In this document: positions 8,416 to 17,786 of the stretch, piece by piece
Position numbering within the stretch: position 1 is the stretch's first letter
How the letters are laid out: every line of letters begins with the position of its first letter
Assembly (NCBI RefSeq): GCF_021378075.1
Contig: NZ_JAJUOS010000012.1
Span: 1 to 64,000, forward strand
DNA from: Rhodobacter flavimaris
GTDB lineage: Bacteria; Pseudomonadota; Alphaproteobacteria; Rhodobacterales; Rhodobacteraceae
Direction: 5' to 3'
DNA: 64,000 bases
Made by a program: the position numbers and the translations under genes
Notes under the pieces: generated by a model
Told to the model about the DNA's origin: nothing
Seen by the model: only the letters and a program-made list of their open reading frames with translations
Database searches by the model: none

Positions 8416-9378
8416 ATGAACAAGATAACCCAACGTCTCGCACCCGATGCCGAGGGCCTCGCCCGCGCGGCGGCGCTTCTGGCGGCGGGCGAGCTGGTCG
8501 CCTTCCCGACCGAGACGGTCTACGGGCTTGGCGGCGATGCACGCTCAGGCGCGGCGGTGGCGGGGATTTATGCGGCCAAGGGGCGACCCCGGTTCAACCC
8601 GCTGATCGTGCATCTGCCCACGCTGGACGCCGCCGAGAAGATCGCCGTGTTCGATGATCGCGCGCGTGCGTTGGCGGCGCGGTTCTGGCCCGGTCCACTG
8701 ACCATGGTTCTGCCGCTGCGCCCCGAGGCCGGGATTTCCGATCTGGTGACGGCGGGGCTTGAGACCGTGGCGATCCGCCTGCCTGCCCATCCGGTGGCCC
8801 GCGCCCTGCTTGAGGCTTTCGGCGGGCCGTTGGCCGCACCCTCGGCCAACCCCTCGGGCAAGGTCAGCCCGACGACCGCCGATCACGTGATCGAGGGGCT
8901 GAGCGGCCGCATCGCGGGCGTGGTCGATGGCGGGGCCTGTGCGGTGGGGCTGGAATCGACGATCCTGTCGCTTGATCCGCCGATGCTTCTGCGCCCCGGC
9001 GGCGTGCCGGTCGAGGCGCTGGAGGCAGCCCTTGGTCAACCGCTGCCGACGGGCGGCGACGCGGCCAAGCCCAATGCGCCGGGGCAACTCACATCTCATT
9101 ACGCCCCGGGCGCGCCCGTGCGGCTGATGGCCGAGGCCCCGGACGCGGGCGAGGTCTGGATCGGCTTTGGCCCGGACTGCGCCAAGGCGGATATCAACCT
9201 TTCGCCCAAGGGCGATCTGGTCGAGGCGGCGGCGGGCCTGTTCGCGGCGCTGCGAGCGGCCGATGCGCTGGCGCAGGCGCGCAATGCGCGCTCTATCGCC
9301 GTCGCGCCGATCCCCGAGCGTGATCTTGGCCGCGCCATCAATGACAGGTTGCGCCGTGCGGCGGCACCGCGTCCCTGA
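8416..9378 (+). CDS. L-threonylcarbamoyladenylate synthase (Sua5/TsaC type)
   Basis: 320 residues, the two-domain Sua5 form. It makes threonylcarbamoyl-AMP from Thr, bicarbonate and ATP for the t6A modification of tRNA. The YrdC domain spans about 10-195 with FPTETVYGLGGDA (30-42), KGRPRFNPLIVHL (55-67) and LAAPSANPSGKVSPT. A linker and a C-terminal Sua5 domain (about 205-320) beginning around PGQLTSHYAPGAPV follow. The ATG at 8416 is the only start consistent with the domain. It is divergent from the acyl-CoA dehydrogenase. The stop is directly adjacent to the yqgE stop. Confidence 0.95.
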   Translation: MNKITQRLAPDAEGLARAAALLAAGELVAFPTETVYGLGGDARSGAAVAGIYAAKGRPRFNPLIVHLPTLDAAEKIAVFDDRARALAARFWPGPLTMVLPLRPEAGISDLVTAGLETVAIRLPAHPVARALLEAFGGPLAAPSANPSGKVSPTTADHVIEGLSGRIAGVVDGGACAVGLESTILSLDPPMLLRPGGVPVEALEAALGQPLPTGGDAAKPNAPGQLTSHYAPGAPVRLMAEAPDAGEVWIGFGPDCAKADINLSPKGDLVEAAAGLFAALRAADALAQARNARSIAVAPIPERDLGRAINDRLRRAAAPRP

Positions 9379-9939
9379 TCAGGCGTGCCCTGCGGCCGCC
9401 GAAAGCGTGCGCGGGTCGATCCCCATATTGGCCAGCGCGCGGGTCCATTTCGTCGCGTGATCGGGGCCAAGCGCGATATCGACGTCGCCCTCGGTGATCA
9501 ACCAGCCATTATCGAGGATCTCGCTTTCAAGCTGCCCCGGCCCCCAGCCCGCATAGCCAAGCGCCAGCAGCGCCCGGTCCGGGCCGACGCCCGCGGCGAT
9601 ATCCTCAAGGATGTCGCGCGTGGCGCTCATCGACAAATCATCGCTGACCTTCATCGCCTCGCTTCGGCCCTGCCATTCGGGCGAATGCAGAACGAAGCCG
9701 CGCCCGGTCTCGACCGGGCCTCCGAACAGGATCGGCGCGCGCTCAGGCCGGTCCGAGGCGGTGACCGGAATACCCAGCTGTTCGAACAGGTCGCTCAGCG
9801 CGGGCTTGGGCAGCGGCTTGTTGACGATCAGCCCCATCGCGCCTTCGGGCGTATGGGCGCAGACCGTCACCACGGAGTGCTCAAACCGCGGATCGCCCAT
9901 GCCGGGCATCGCGATCAGAAGTTTGCCGGTCAGATCCAT
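9379..9939 (-). CDS. YqgE/AlgH family protein
   Basis: 186 residues, the usual length of the family. It starts LTGKLLIAMPGMGDPRFEHS, the diagnostic N-terminus, then VVTVCAHTPEGAMGLIVNKP, and contains ILFGGPVETGRGFVLHS and the late ALGYAGWGPGQLESEI. The biochemical role of YqgE is not established. The gene lies tail to tail with tsaC, with stops abutting, and is divergent from the DsbD-domain protein across a 146-base gap. Confidence 0.93.
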   Translation of the reverse strand: MDLTGKLLIAMPGMGDPRFEHSVVTVCAHTPEGAMGLIVNKPLPKPALSDLFEQLGIPVTASDRPERAPILFGGPVETGRGFVLHSPEWQGRSEAMKVSDDLSMSATRDILEDIAAGVGPDRALLALGYAGWGPGQLESEILDNGWLITEGDVDIALGPDHATKWTRALANMGIDPRTLSAAAGHA

Positions 9940-10085
9940 CGCAACCTCCCGTGGTCGTGCTCTCTCTAAACCTGTGCCCGCGCGGCCCGCAGATCAAGCC
10001 CCCGCCCTGTTGCAGCCCTGCACCTCGCGAAAAGCTGTCGCGTTTGTGACTTTGCCTGCGGCGTAGGCGGAAGTATGCCCAATTC

Positions 10086-10874
10086 ATGACCAGACTCGCT
10101 GCCCTGCCCCTGTGCCTGATGATCGCTGCGCCCGCCTTGGCGCAGGAAGCCCCCCTTCCGCCCGGAATGGAGGTGATCGAGGTGATCGACGGCTGGCAGA
10201 CCCCCTCGGGCGAGCGGATCGCCGCACTACGCATCGCGCTCGATCAGGGGTGGAAGACCTACTGGCGCAGCCCCGGCGATGCCGGCATCCCGCCCAGCTT
10301 CAACTTCACCGATTCACGCAATGTCGCCGCAGTTGAGATGCACTGGCCCGCGCCCGAGGTGTTCGACCAGAACGGCCTGCGCTCGGTTGGGTATCACGAT
10401 GAGCTGATCCTGCCGCTTGAGATCACCCCCGCCGACCCGTCGCAGCCCGTGGCGCTGTCGGCGGATCTTGAGCTTGGAATCTGCCACGACGTCTGCGTGC
10501 CGGTCTCGCTTGAGGTGTCGAAGGATCTGCAAGGCCCCGGCGCCCCCAATGAGACGATCCGCGCCGCGATGACCGCACAGCCCCGCCCGATCGAGGGCGG
10601 CGCACGCTGCACGGTCGAGCCGATCGCCGACGGCATGCGCGTGACCGCACGGATCGACCTGCCCGCCGATCAGGCGCGCGACGCCTTCCTTGAACTGCGC
10701 TCGACCCCGATGTGGGTGTCGGATGCGGTGGCGCAGCGCGACGGCGATACGCTGATCGCCATGGCCGAGTTCGTGCCCGAGAACGCCAAGCCCTTCGCGC
10801 TGGATCAAAACGATCTGCGCATCACGGTTCTGTCCGAACGCGGCGCGCTGGAAATCAACGGCTGCCCGAACTGA
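10086..10874 (+). CDS. Periplasmic protein with DsbD N-terminal-like domain
   Basis: 262 residues with a Sec signal peptide (about 1-19, MTRLAALPLCLMIAAPALA). The mature part contains QGWKTYWRSPGDAGIPPSFN and LGICHDVCVPVSLEV, with Cys133 and Cys137 in a Cx3C pair, as in the N-terminal domains of ScsB/DsbD-like thiol-disulfide proteins. There is no membrane domain and no thioredoxin domain, so it is a stand-alone alpha-type domain that must receive electrons from another protein. Two further cysteines lie near 178 and at the extreme C-terminus. It is probably monocistronic. Confidence 0.85.
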   Translation: MTRLAALPLCLMIAAPALAQEAPLPPGMEVIEVIDGWQTPSGERIAALRIALDQGWKTYWRSPGDAGIPPSFNFTDSRNVAAVEMHWPAPEVFDQNGLRSVGYHDELILPLEITPADPSQPVALSADLELGICHDVCVPVSLEVSKDLQGPGAPNETIRAAMTAQPRPIEGGARCTVEPIADGMRVTARIDLPADQARDAFLELRSTPMWVSDAVAQRDGDTLIAMAEFVPENAKPFALDQNDLRITVLSERGALEINGCPN

Positions 10875-10877
10875 GCC

Positions 10878-13800
10878 CTAGCCCGCCCCGCGAATGCGTC
10901 CGCGCAGCAGGCGCGGCGCGATCAGCCCGGTTGCGATGACCACCGCCGCGCTCAGCCCAACAAAGGCCGCGAACGCCGCGGCCACGCCATCGCCCGAATA
11001 AAGCGCGCGCCCAAGCGTCAGCGCGAAACCCAATGCGACGGCGCCGCTCGCCCCCCACAGCACCCCGCGCAGCCGCGGCACGCGCGCGCCATGCCGCATG
11101 GCGCGGATCTGGCGCGAGACATCCAGCTGCACCGCGAGCGTTGCGGGCACGACGATCAGCACGATGACCATGCCAAAACCAAGCCCGTAAACCAGCGTGA
11201 TCACGGTGGATTTCAGGAACAGTGCCTGGCTCGACTGCTCGTAAAGCAGCGGCGCGAGGCCAAGGACTGTCGTCAGCGTGGTCAGCATCACCGGGCGCAG
11301 CCGGTCAGCGACCGCATCGACGATGGCGGGCACAAGACCGCGCTTGACCGCGTATTCATCCACCGTCGAGATCAGCACGATCGCATCGTTGATGATGATC
11401 CCCGACATGCCGATCGCGCCCACCACGGCGAACATCGACATCGGCAGATCCCAGATGTAATGGCCCCAGATCGCACCTACGAGGCCGAAGGGGATGACCG
11501 ACATCACCACCACGGGCCGCGTCCAGCTGGCAAAGATCCAGGCCAGCACGATGTAAATACCGATCAGGCACATCACGAGGCCGAGCACCGCATCGGCCAT
11601 GAAATCGCGCTCTTCCTCGGCCGCGCCCGAGAGCTGCCAGACCACGCCACGCTCTTCGGCGATGCGGGGCAGGATTTCCTCTTCGAGCTGGCGGGTGATT
11701 TCATTGGCGCGCTCGGGGTTGTCTTCCGAGATATCGCCGGTCACGGCGACCAGTCGCAAGCCGTTCTCGCGCCGGATGGTCGAGAACCCGGTTTCCGAGC
11801 GGACCCGGACGATATCCGACAGCGGCACCCACCCGCCCGAGGGGGTGCGCATCTGCATCCGCTCGACGAAATCGGCGGCCAGTTCCTCGTCGGGCATCTC
11901 GACCCGGATCGTGGCCGAACGCACGCCATCGGGATAGCTTGCCGCCTCGGTACCGTTCAACCGCGCGCGCAATTCGCGCGAGAGCGCGTCGATATCGAAG
12001 CCAAGCGCCACACCCTGCGGCGTCAGGTCAAGGATCAGCTCTTCCTTGTCATAGGCCAGGTTGTCCTCAAGCGCGGACACCTCGGGAAAGGGCGTAAGCG
12101 CGGCTTTCAGATCCTCGGCGGCGGCCTTCAATTCGCGGCTTTCGGCCCCGGTGAATTGCACCGACAACCCGTCAGACGACGGCCCCATGCGGTAGCCGCG
12201 GAAGCTAAGCTCCTCAAGCAGCGTATGCCGCGCGGTCTCTTCCTGAAGCCGCGCGATGAAATCCGAACTGGAATAGGGCCGGTAGTCGCTGTCGATCAGC
12301 TCGACGGAAATCGAGCCCAGCAGATCCTCGTCCTTGCTGTCTGCCGAGGCCAGCGCCCGCCCCGAGGCGCCCCCGATTTGCGCCAGTGCATGCTCGACCG
12401 GGTTGGTGCCGAACTCGGCCTCGTATTCGCGACCAACCTTCTCGACCCCCGCCTGAAGGTTGCGCATCATCGCCAGCGTATCGTCGCGCGAGGCGCCCGA
12501 GAGCATCGCGAAAGACCCCGTCACCGTCGATTGCTCGGGCGGGTTGAAGAAGCGCCACTGCACCTTGCCCGAGATCAGGAACGATACCTGCCACGCCAGA
12601 AGCGCAACTGCCGCCGCGATCACCGGGTAGCGCGCCCCCAAGACGAACCGCGTCATCGGCCGCATCAGGCGCACCCGCACCCATTCCAGCCCCTTGTTCA
12701 CCTGACGCGAGGGCCAGTCATACCACTTGCCCTCGGCCGTGTGGCTAAGCGCTTGGGCCATGTGATTGGGCAGGATCAGAAAGCATTCGATCAACGAGGC
12801 CGATAGCACCGCGATGACCGTGTAGGGGATATCAAGGATCATCGTCCCCATCTGCCCGCCGATGATGATCAGCCCGGCGAAGGCGATGATCGTGGTCAGC
12901 GTCGAGGCAAAGACCGGCGCGGCCATCCTTCGCGCGCCCTGCTCGGCGGCCAGAACCGGATGCTCGCCCAGTTCGCGGGCGCGGAAATCGGCGTGTTCGC
13001 CCACGACGATGGCGTCATCGACGACGATGCCCAAGGTCAGGATCAGCGCGAACAGCGAGATCATGTTGATCGTCATGCCCGAGACATACATGACCGCCAG
13101 CGCCGCCGCCATCGAGGTGGGAATGCCCATCGCCACCCAAAAGGCTGTGCGCGCGTTGAGGAACAAGAAGAGCAAGAGCAGCACGAGGCCAAGCCCCATC
13201 ACGCCATTGCCCACCAGCAGTTCAAGCCGCTGCGTGATCGCCTCGGAGCGGGTGCGCATCAGATCAATCGAGGTGCCGGCGGGCAGCGTCGGCTCCATCG
13301 TCGCGATGACCTTTTCCACCTTGTGCTGCAAGGCGATGGCATCGCCCTGCGCCGAACGCGAGACATTGATCGTCATGGCGGGCTGGTCGCCCACGTAATA
13401 GGCCCGCGCACGGTTGGCGCCCTCGACCCGCACCAGCGCCACATCGCCCACGGTCAGCTGCGAGCCATCGGCGTTCGAGCGCAGCACGAGGCCCGCGATC
13501 TCGCGCGCGTCGCGGCGCTCTTCGCCGGTGCGCACGCGGGCCGCGCCCCCCGCCACGTCACCCGCCGGGCTGGTGGCGGCCTCGGCCGCGATCACCGCCA
13601 CGATCTGCGACAGCGTGACATCGTATTTCATCATCGCCGTGGTCGGCACCTCGACGACAGTCTGCGGCGCGGCGATGCCCTGCACGGTGGTGCGCGTCAC
13701 CCCCTCGGCATAGAGCCGCACGACCAGCTCATCGGCCAGCCGCCCGAGTTGCTCGGGCGAGAGCGGGCCGGTGATGGCGATATCGGTCACCGTGTCGCGC

Positions 13801-14309
13801 CAGACGCCGCGGGTGACCTCGGGTTCCTCGGCGGCCTCGGGCAGGTCGCTCGCGGCGGTGATCGCCTGCTCGACATCGTTGACGGCGCGCCCCATGTCCC
13901 AGCCGGGTTCGAATTCCAGCGTGATCCGGGCCGAGCCCTCGGTCGCGCGGCTTTCCGAGGCCTCGACCCCCTCGACCGCGATCAGCGAGGGTTCGAGCAC
14001 CTGCACGATGGCGCGGTCCACATCCTCGGCGCCGGCGCCCTCCCATGTGACGCGCACGTCGATTTCCTCGACAACGGAGTCCGGGAAGAACTGCGCGCGC
14101 ATCTTCGGCATGACCGCGACGCCAAGGCACAACAGCACCACAAGCACGATATTGGCCAGCGTCCGGTGCCGGGTAAACAGGCCGATGATCCCGCGCGGGG
14201 GCGGCAGCTCATCGCCCGGGCGCACGAAATTGCCCGAGGCTTCGGCGGCCGCAAGGGCGGCGGCATTCGCCTCGGCGCCCAGATCGGTTTGGGTCTCGGG
14301 CGCGCTCAT
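10878..14309 (-). CDS. RND-family efflux permease (AcrB-like)
   Basis: 1143 residues, about 100 longer than AcrB. It is an inner-membrane proton-driven exporter. The proton-relay pair is Asp431-Asp432 in LGIVVDDAIVVGEHAD on TM4, and the second repeat has GIIINDAIVLIST. The two periplasmic porter loops lie between TM1-2 and TM7-8. The N-terminus has a 40-residue cytoplasmic extension. After the canonical last helix (VIVLIVVPATLAVQLDV) there are two additional hydrophobic stretches near the C-terminus, suggesting 14 rather than 12 helices. The adaptor gene lies upstream with a 3-base gap. No outer-membrane channel gene or regulator is adjacent. Confidence 0.93.
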   Translation of the reverse strand: MSAPETQTDLGAEANAAALAAAEASGNFVRPGDELPPPRGIIGLFTRHRTLANIVLVVLLCLGVAVMPKMRAQFFPDSVVEEIDVRVTWEGAGAEDVDRAIVQVLEPSLIAVEGVEASESRATEGSARITLEFEPGWDMGRAVNDVEQAITAASDLPEAAEEPEVTRGVWRDTVTDIAITGPLSPEQLGRLADELVVRLYAEGVTRTTVQGIAAPQTVVEVPTTAMMKYDVTLSQIVAVIAAEAATSPAGDVAGGAARVRTGEERRDAREIAGLVLRSNADGSQLTVGDVALVRVEGANRARAYYVGDQPAMTINVSRSAQGDAIALQHKVEKVIATMEPTLPAGTSIDLMRTRSEAITQRLELLVGNGVMGLGLVLLLLFLFLNARTAFWVAMGIPTSMAAALAVMYVSGMTINMISLFALILTLGIVVDDAIVVGEHADFRARELGEHPVLAAEQGARRMAAPVFASTLTTIIAFAGLIIIGGQMGTMILDIPYTVIAVLSASLIECFLILPNHMAQALSHTAEGKWYDWPSRQVNKGLEWVRVRLMRPMTRFVLGARYPVIAAAVALLAWQVSFLISGKVQWRFFNPPEQSTVTGSFAMLSGASRDDTLAMMRNLQAGVEKVGREYEAEFGTNPVEHALAQIGGASGRALASADSKDEDLLGSISVELIDSDYRPYSSSDFIARLQEETARHTLLEELSFRGYRMGPSSDGLSVQFTGAESRELKAAAEDLKAALTPFPEVSALEDNLAYDKEELILDLTPQGVALGFDIDALSRELRARLNGTEAASYPDGVRSATIRVEMPDEELAADFVERMQMRTPSGGWVPLSDIVRVRSETGFSTIRRENGLRLVAVTGDISEDNPERANEITRQLEEEILPRIAEERGVVWQLSGAAEEERDFMADAVLGLVMCLIGIYIVLAWIFASWTRPVVVMSVIPFGLVGAIWGHYIWDLPMSMFAVVGAIGMSGIIINDAIVLISTVDEYAVKRGLVPAIVDAVADRLRPVMLTTLTTVLGLAPLLYEQSSQALFLKSTVITLVYGLGFGMVIVLIVVPATLAVQLDVSRQIRAMRHGARVPRLRGVLWGASGAVALGFALTLGRALYSGDGVAAAFAAFVGLSAAVVIATGLIAPRLLRGRIRGAG

Positions 14310-14312
14310 GCC

Positions 14313-15770
14313 TTAGCCCCCGATCCGGGATTCGAGCCGCTCGACCACCTCAAGCGGCACGGCGTCCTGCTGCAACTGGGCAAGGATGCGGGTCTTGGCA
14401 TCGGCGGGCATTCGGGTGTTGCCCTCGACAAAGGCGATCAGGCGGGCGCGCCGCTCGGGGTCGAGCGTGATGGTTTGCGGCAGTTGCACCTGCCCCTGAT
14501 CGGGGCGCAGGGGCCGCAGCTTGAGGCCCAGACCCAGAAGCGGCGTACGCTCGGCCACGATCTCCTGCCCGCTCGAGAGCGTCGCGGCGCGGATGATGAC
14601 GGCATCGCCCTGACGGCGCAGCACGGTAACTTCGGCCTCCGCCAGACGCTCATCCGGGCCCAGAACCAGTACGCGGCTGTTGGCATCGACCGCCGATGCG
14701 GGCACGAGGGCAACGTTCTCCAGAACCGGCTCGGAGAGGCTGACGGTCACGAAATCGCCCGCGCGCAGGCCCGCACCATCGGCGATCCGGGCAAAAAGCA
14801 GACGGCCCGCAAGCCCGGCCTCGACCTCGGCGCCGACGCGCACAAGGGTCGCCTGCGCTTCCAGCGGCACGCCTTGCAGGTCAAGCCGCACGCGCACCGG
14901 CGCGGGGATCAGCGCGCCGCTCGCATCGGTCAGCCGGGCGTATTGCGCGTTCGAGACGCGGAAGGCGACCTCAAGCGCCGCAGGGTCGATCAGCTCGGCC
15001 AGCTTTTCATTGTTCGACACAAGACCACCCTGCACGGCGGTCACGCTGGCCAGCTGGCCCGCGAATTCGGCGCGGATCTCGGTTTCGGCCAGCTTACGCT
15101 CGGCCTCGGCCAGCGCGATCTCGGCCCGGCGGAGGGTATTGCGGGCCTGATCAAGGCCCGCCTCGGCCCCCGACAGCGCCGAGCGCTTGTTCAGCACCGC
15201 CTGTTCCGCCGCGCTTACGGCCAGTTCGGCAACCTCGGTATCGACCGCCCGGCCAATGCCGCGCGCGTCGATGCTGCGCTGACGATCAAGCGCCGAGTGG
15301 CGCAGATCGGCCTGCCGCACGGCGGCCGCCAGATCGTCGCCCGCAATAACCAGCGTGCGCTCGGCCAGCGCCAGCGCGGCCTGCGCCTCGGCCAGCGAGG
15401 CGGCGGCGGAGTCGCGTGCGGCCAGCGTCTCGGCCGGATCAAGGCGAACCAGAAGCTCTCCGGCCGCGACCTGCGCGCCTTCCTCGAAATTCGGCGTAAG
15501 CTCGGCCACCGTGCCTGCGGCACTGGCGCGCAACTCCAGCCGGCGGGTCGAGCGGACCTCGCCATATGCGGTCAGTTCCGGGGTGAGGGTGGTGAAGTCG
15601 AGCGCGATGACATTGGCGGCGAAGACCCGTTCGCGCGCGGCACCGGGAAAGGCGCCTTTCTGGCCGCGGGCGTCGATGGCGGATTTCACCGTGAACCCCG
15701 CCGTGGCCAATAGCCCCAGCGTCAGCGCCAGAAGAAATAGCCCCATCAGGCTGCGCGTCAGAAACCGCAT
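14313..15770 (-). CDS. RND efflux periplasmic adaptor (membrane fusion protein)
   Basis: 485 residues. One N-terminal helix (about 7-27, LMGLFLLALTLGLLATAGF) anchors the protein. The beta-barrel/lipoyl half motif is RLELRASAAGTVAELTPNFE, followed by a long Ala/Glu-rich coiled-coil hairpin (about 115-225, e.g. SAAASLAEAQAALALAERTL) and the second lipoyl half AEFAGQLASVTAVQGGLVSN. It would bridge the permease to an outer-membrane channel. The 40-residue tail ending EVVERLESRIGG is unlike many adaptors. It is the first gene of a two-gene operon. Confidence 0.92.
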   Translation of the reverse strand: MRFLTRSLMGLFLLALTLGLLATAGFTVKSAIDARGQKGAFPGAARERVFAANVIALDFTTLTPELTAYGEVRSTRRLELRASAAGTVAELTPNFEEGAQVAAGELLVRLDPAETLAARDSAAASLAEAQAALALAERTLVIAGDDLAAAVRQADLRHSALDRQRSIDARGIGRAVDTEVAELAVSAAEQAVLNKRSALSGAEAGLDQARNTLRRAEIALAEAERKLAETEIRAEFAGQLASVTAVQGGLVSNNEKLAELIDPAALEVAFRVSNAQYARLTDASGALIPAPVRVRLDLQGVPLEAQATLVRVGAEVEAGLAGRLLFARIADGAGLRAGDFVTVSLSEPVLENVALVPASAVDANSRVLVLGPDERLAEAEVTVLRRQGDAVIIRAATLSSGQEIVAERTPLLGLGLKLRPLRPDQGQVQLPQTITLDPERRARLIAFVEGNTRMPADAKTRILAQLQQDAVPLEVVERLESRIGG

Positions 15771-15811
15771 CGTCCCGTCCTTGCCGAGGCGGGGCCGTCC
15801 CCGCGCTGCGA

Positions 15812-15817
15812 ATTATA
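15812..15817 (-). promoter_or_regulatory. Predicted -10 element upstream of the RND operon
   Basis: Reading the minus strand, TATAAT occurs exactly, in an ATATATAATT context that stands out in GC-rich DNA, about 42 bases before the adaptor ATG. No good -35 hexamer was found 17 bases upstream, which would fit an activated or alternative promoter. Confidence 0.4.
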
Positions 15818-15857
15818 TATCTCTGTCCTGCTTTAGGGCGAGAATACCCACATTCCT

Positions 15858-15876
15858 ACGCGGCGGAAGGCCGCGT
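15858..15876. repeat. 7-bp perfect inverted repeat between the udg gene and the RND operon
   Basis: ACGCGGC and GCCGCGT flank a 5-base spacer. It lies 22 bases past the stop of the uracil-DNA glycosylase gene and about 40 bases upstream of the RND -10 element. No T-run follows on either strand, so it may be a weak factor-dependent terminator or an operator for the efflux genes. The sequence does not decide. Confidence 0.35.
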
Positions 15877-15897
15877 CCGTCGCCAATCACGCGATTT

Positions 15898-16710
15898 TCA
15901 GAGCGCGTTGAGCCGCGCCCGCAGGCTGAGCAGGTCGGCCCAAGCCTCGCGCTTGGCGCTTGGCTGGCGCAGCAGGTAGGCCGGATGGGTCATCGGCAGG
16001 GCCGGGCGCCCGAAAGCCTCGGCCCAGGTGCCGCGCAGGCGCAAGATGCCGCGCTTGTCCAACGCGGCGGCGCAGGCCGCGTTGCCCATCAGCACGATCA
16101 GATCGGGATCGGCCAGTTCGACATGCCGCGCCAGAAACGGCAGCATCTGCGCGATCTCGGCAGGCTCGGGGTCGCGGTTGCCCGGCGGGCGCCAGGGCAG
16201 GACGTTGGCGATATAGACCCCGGCGAGCGCGTCGGGTGCGCTGCGCGAGAGGCCAATGGCGGCAAACATCCGGTCGAGCAACTGCCCCGCGCGACCCACG
16301 AAGGGCTTGCCCTGAATGTCCTCGTCGCGGCCCGGGGCCTCACCGATGATCATAACCCGTGCCGCCGGGTTGCCATCGGAAAAGACGGTGTTCTTCGCGC
16401 CCTTCTTCAACTCGCACAGATCGTAACCCGCAATCGCCTCGCGCAGATCGTCGAGCGCCTTGGCCCTTCCGGCGGCCTCGCGTGCGACCGCAACAGGGTC
16501 GGGGCCCTCATCCACCACGCGCAAAACGGGCTGCGACTGGGTGGGTTCGGGGGCTACGGGCGCGGGCTTGGGGCGCTCGATCGTGTCGGGCAGGGCATAG
16601 CAATCGACGGGCAGATCCAGAATCGCCTCATCCGCCCCTAGCTCGATCTGCCATTCAAGGGCAGCAAGCGCGGCATAGTAATCCAGTTCGGGGCGGCCCT
16701 GAGTCTCCAT
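15898..16710 (-). CDS. Uracil-DNA glycosylase, family 4-like, lacking most Fe-S cysteines
   Basis: 270 residues. The catalytic core runs from about residue 95. Motif A is [20 protein letters not shown] (121-140) and motif B is [11 protein letters not shown] (240-250). Family 4 enzymes normally bind a 4Fe-4S cluster through a CxxC pair, a Cys before RPPGNR and another Cys shortly after. Here only Cys99 (YDLCELK) remains. The others read Trp173 in [13 protein letters not shown] and Met/Leu before PFL. Residues 1-90 form a Pro-rich, low-complexity N-terminus. Its role is removal of uracil from DNA. Cluster loss also occurs in other alphaproteobacteria, as I recall. Confidence 0.87.
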   Translation of the reverse strand: METQGRPELDYYAALAALEWQIELGADEAILDLPVDCYALPDTIERPKPAPVAPEPTQSQPVLRVVDEGPDPVAVAREAAGRAKALDDLREAIAGYDLCELKKGAKNTVFSDGNPAARVMIIGEAPGRDEDIQGKPFVGRAGQLLDRMFAAIGLSRSAPDALAGVYIANVLPWRPPGNRDPEPAEIAQMLPFLARHVELADPDLIVLMGNAACAAALDKRGILRLRGTWAEAFGRPALPMTHPAYLLRQPSAKREAWADLLSLRARLNAL

Positions 16711-16761
16711 CCGCCCAAGCTATGCGCCGCACGCCAATAGGTAAAGCCGCGCCCTTCGCGC

Positions 16762-16790
16762 TGGACGCGCGCGCGCCCTTTTGCCATAAG
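16762..16790 (+). promoter_or_regulatory. Candidate promoter for the pyrB operon
   Basis: TGGACG (16762-16767) and CATAAG (16785-16790) are separated by 17 bases, and the inferred start point is about 25 bases before the pyrB ATG. The match to consensus is only moderate. No attenuator-like hairpin with a T-run was seen in the short leader. Confidence 0.35.
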
Positions 16791-16820
16791 CGACCCCGGA
16801 CAACATCGGAGGCACGCGCC

Positions 16821-17786
16821 ATGGCATTTCGCGCAAGGCACCTTCTTGGCATCGAGCATCTCAGCCAGGAGGACATCCGCACCGTCCTCGATCTGGCCGA
16901 CCGCTATGTGGATCTGAACCGGCGCACGGTGAAACGCACCGACGTGCTCGAAGGCATGACGCAGATCAACATGTTCTTCGAGAACTCGACCCGCACGCAG
17001 TCGAGCTTTGAGCTGGCGGGCAAGCGCCTCGGCGCGGACGTGATGAACATGTCGATGCAGACCTCTTCGGTGAAGAAGGGCGAGACGCTGATCGACACGG
17101 CACTGACGCTGAACGCCATGCATCCTGACCTGCTGGTCGTGCGCCACCAGAACTCGGGCGCGGTGGATCTGCTGGCGCAGAAGGTGAACTGCGCGGTGAT
17201 CAACGCGGGCGACGGCAAGCACGAGCACCCGACGCAGGCGCTGCTTGACGCGCTGACGATCAAGCGCGCCAAGGGCCGTATCCAGCGCCTGACGGTTGCG
17301 ATCTGTGGCGACGTGGCGCATAGCCGCGTCGCGCGCTCTAACCTGATCCTCTTGGGCAAGATGGAGAACCGCGTGCGCCTTGTCGGCCCGCCCACCCTGA
17401 TGCCCGCCGGGATTGGCGAGTTCGGCTGCGAGGTCTATGAAGACATGCGCGAGGGCCTGAAGGACGCCGATGTGGTGATGATGCTGCGCCTCCAGAAAGA
17501 GCGGATGGACGGCGGCTTCATCCCGTCCGAGCGCGAATATTTCCACCGCTACGGGCTCGATGCGGAAAAGCTGGCCTGTGCCAAGCCCGATGCCATCGTC
17601 ATGCACCCCGGCCCGATGAACCGAGGCGTCGAGATCGACGGCACCATCGCCGACGACATCAACCGCTCGGTCATTCAGGAGCAGGTCGAGATGGGCGTGG
17701 CGGTGCGCATGGCGGTCATGGACCTGCTGGCGCAGAACCTGCGCGCCGATCGGGGCCGTGCGCTGACCGAGGAAACCTATGTCTGA
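16821..17786 (+). CDS. pyrB: Aspartate carbamoyltransferase catalytic subunit
   Basis: 321 residues. It condenses carbamoyl phosphate and aspartate in pyrimidine synthesis. The carbamoyl-phosphate loop is [20 protein letters not shown] with Ser56, Thr57, Arg58 and Thr59. Other signatures are [32 protein letters not shown] and [14 protein letters not shown]. No PyrI regulatory subunit gene is present here. Its 3' end overlaps the next gene by 8 bases, and a degenerate dihydroorotase homologue follows, a layout reminiscent of the dodecameric PyrB-PyrC' enzymes. Confidence 0.97.
   Translation: MAFRARHLLGIEHLSQEDIRTVLDLADRYVDLNRRTVKRTDVLEGMTQINMFFENSTRTQSSFELAGKRLGADVMNMSMQTSSVKKGETLIDTALTLNAMHPDLLVVRHQNSGAVDLLAQKVNCAVINAGDGKHEHPTQALLDALTIKRAKGRIQRLTVAICGDVAHSRVARSNLILLGKMENRVRLVGPPTLMPAGIGEFGCEVYEDMREGLKDADVVMMLRLQKERMDGGFIPSEREYFHRYGLDAEKLACAKPDAIVMHPGPMNRGVEIDGTIADDINRSVIQEQVEMGVAVRMAVMDLLAQNLRADRGRALTEETYV

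Noticed and set aside
12960..15713. Very long open frame antisense to the RND permease and adaptor
   Set aside because: Low-complexity composition, no domain, and both opposing genes are clearly real. High GC removes stop codons from such frames.
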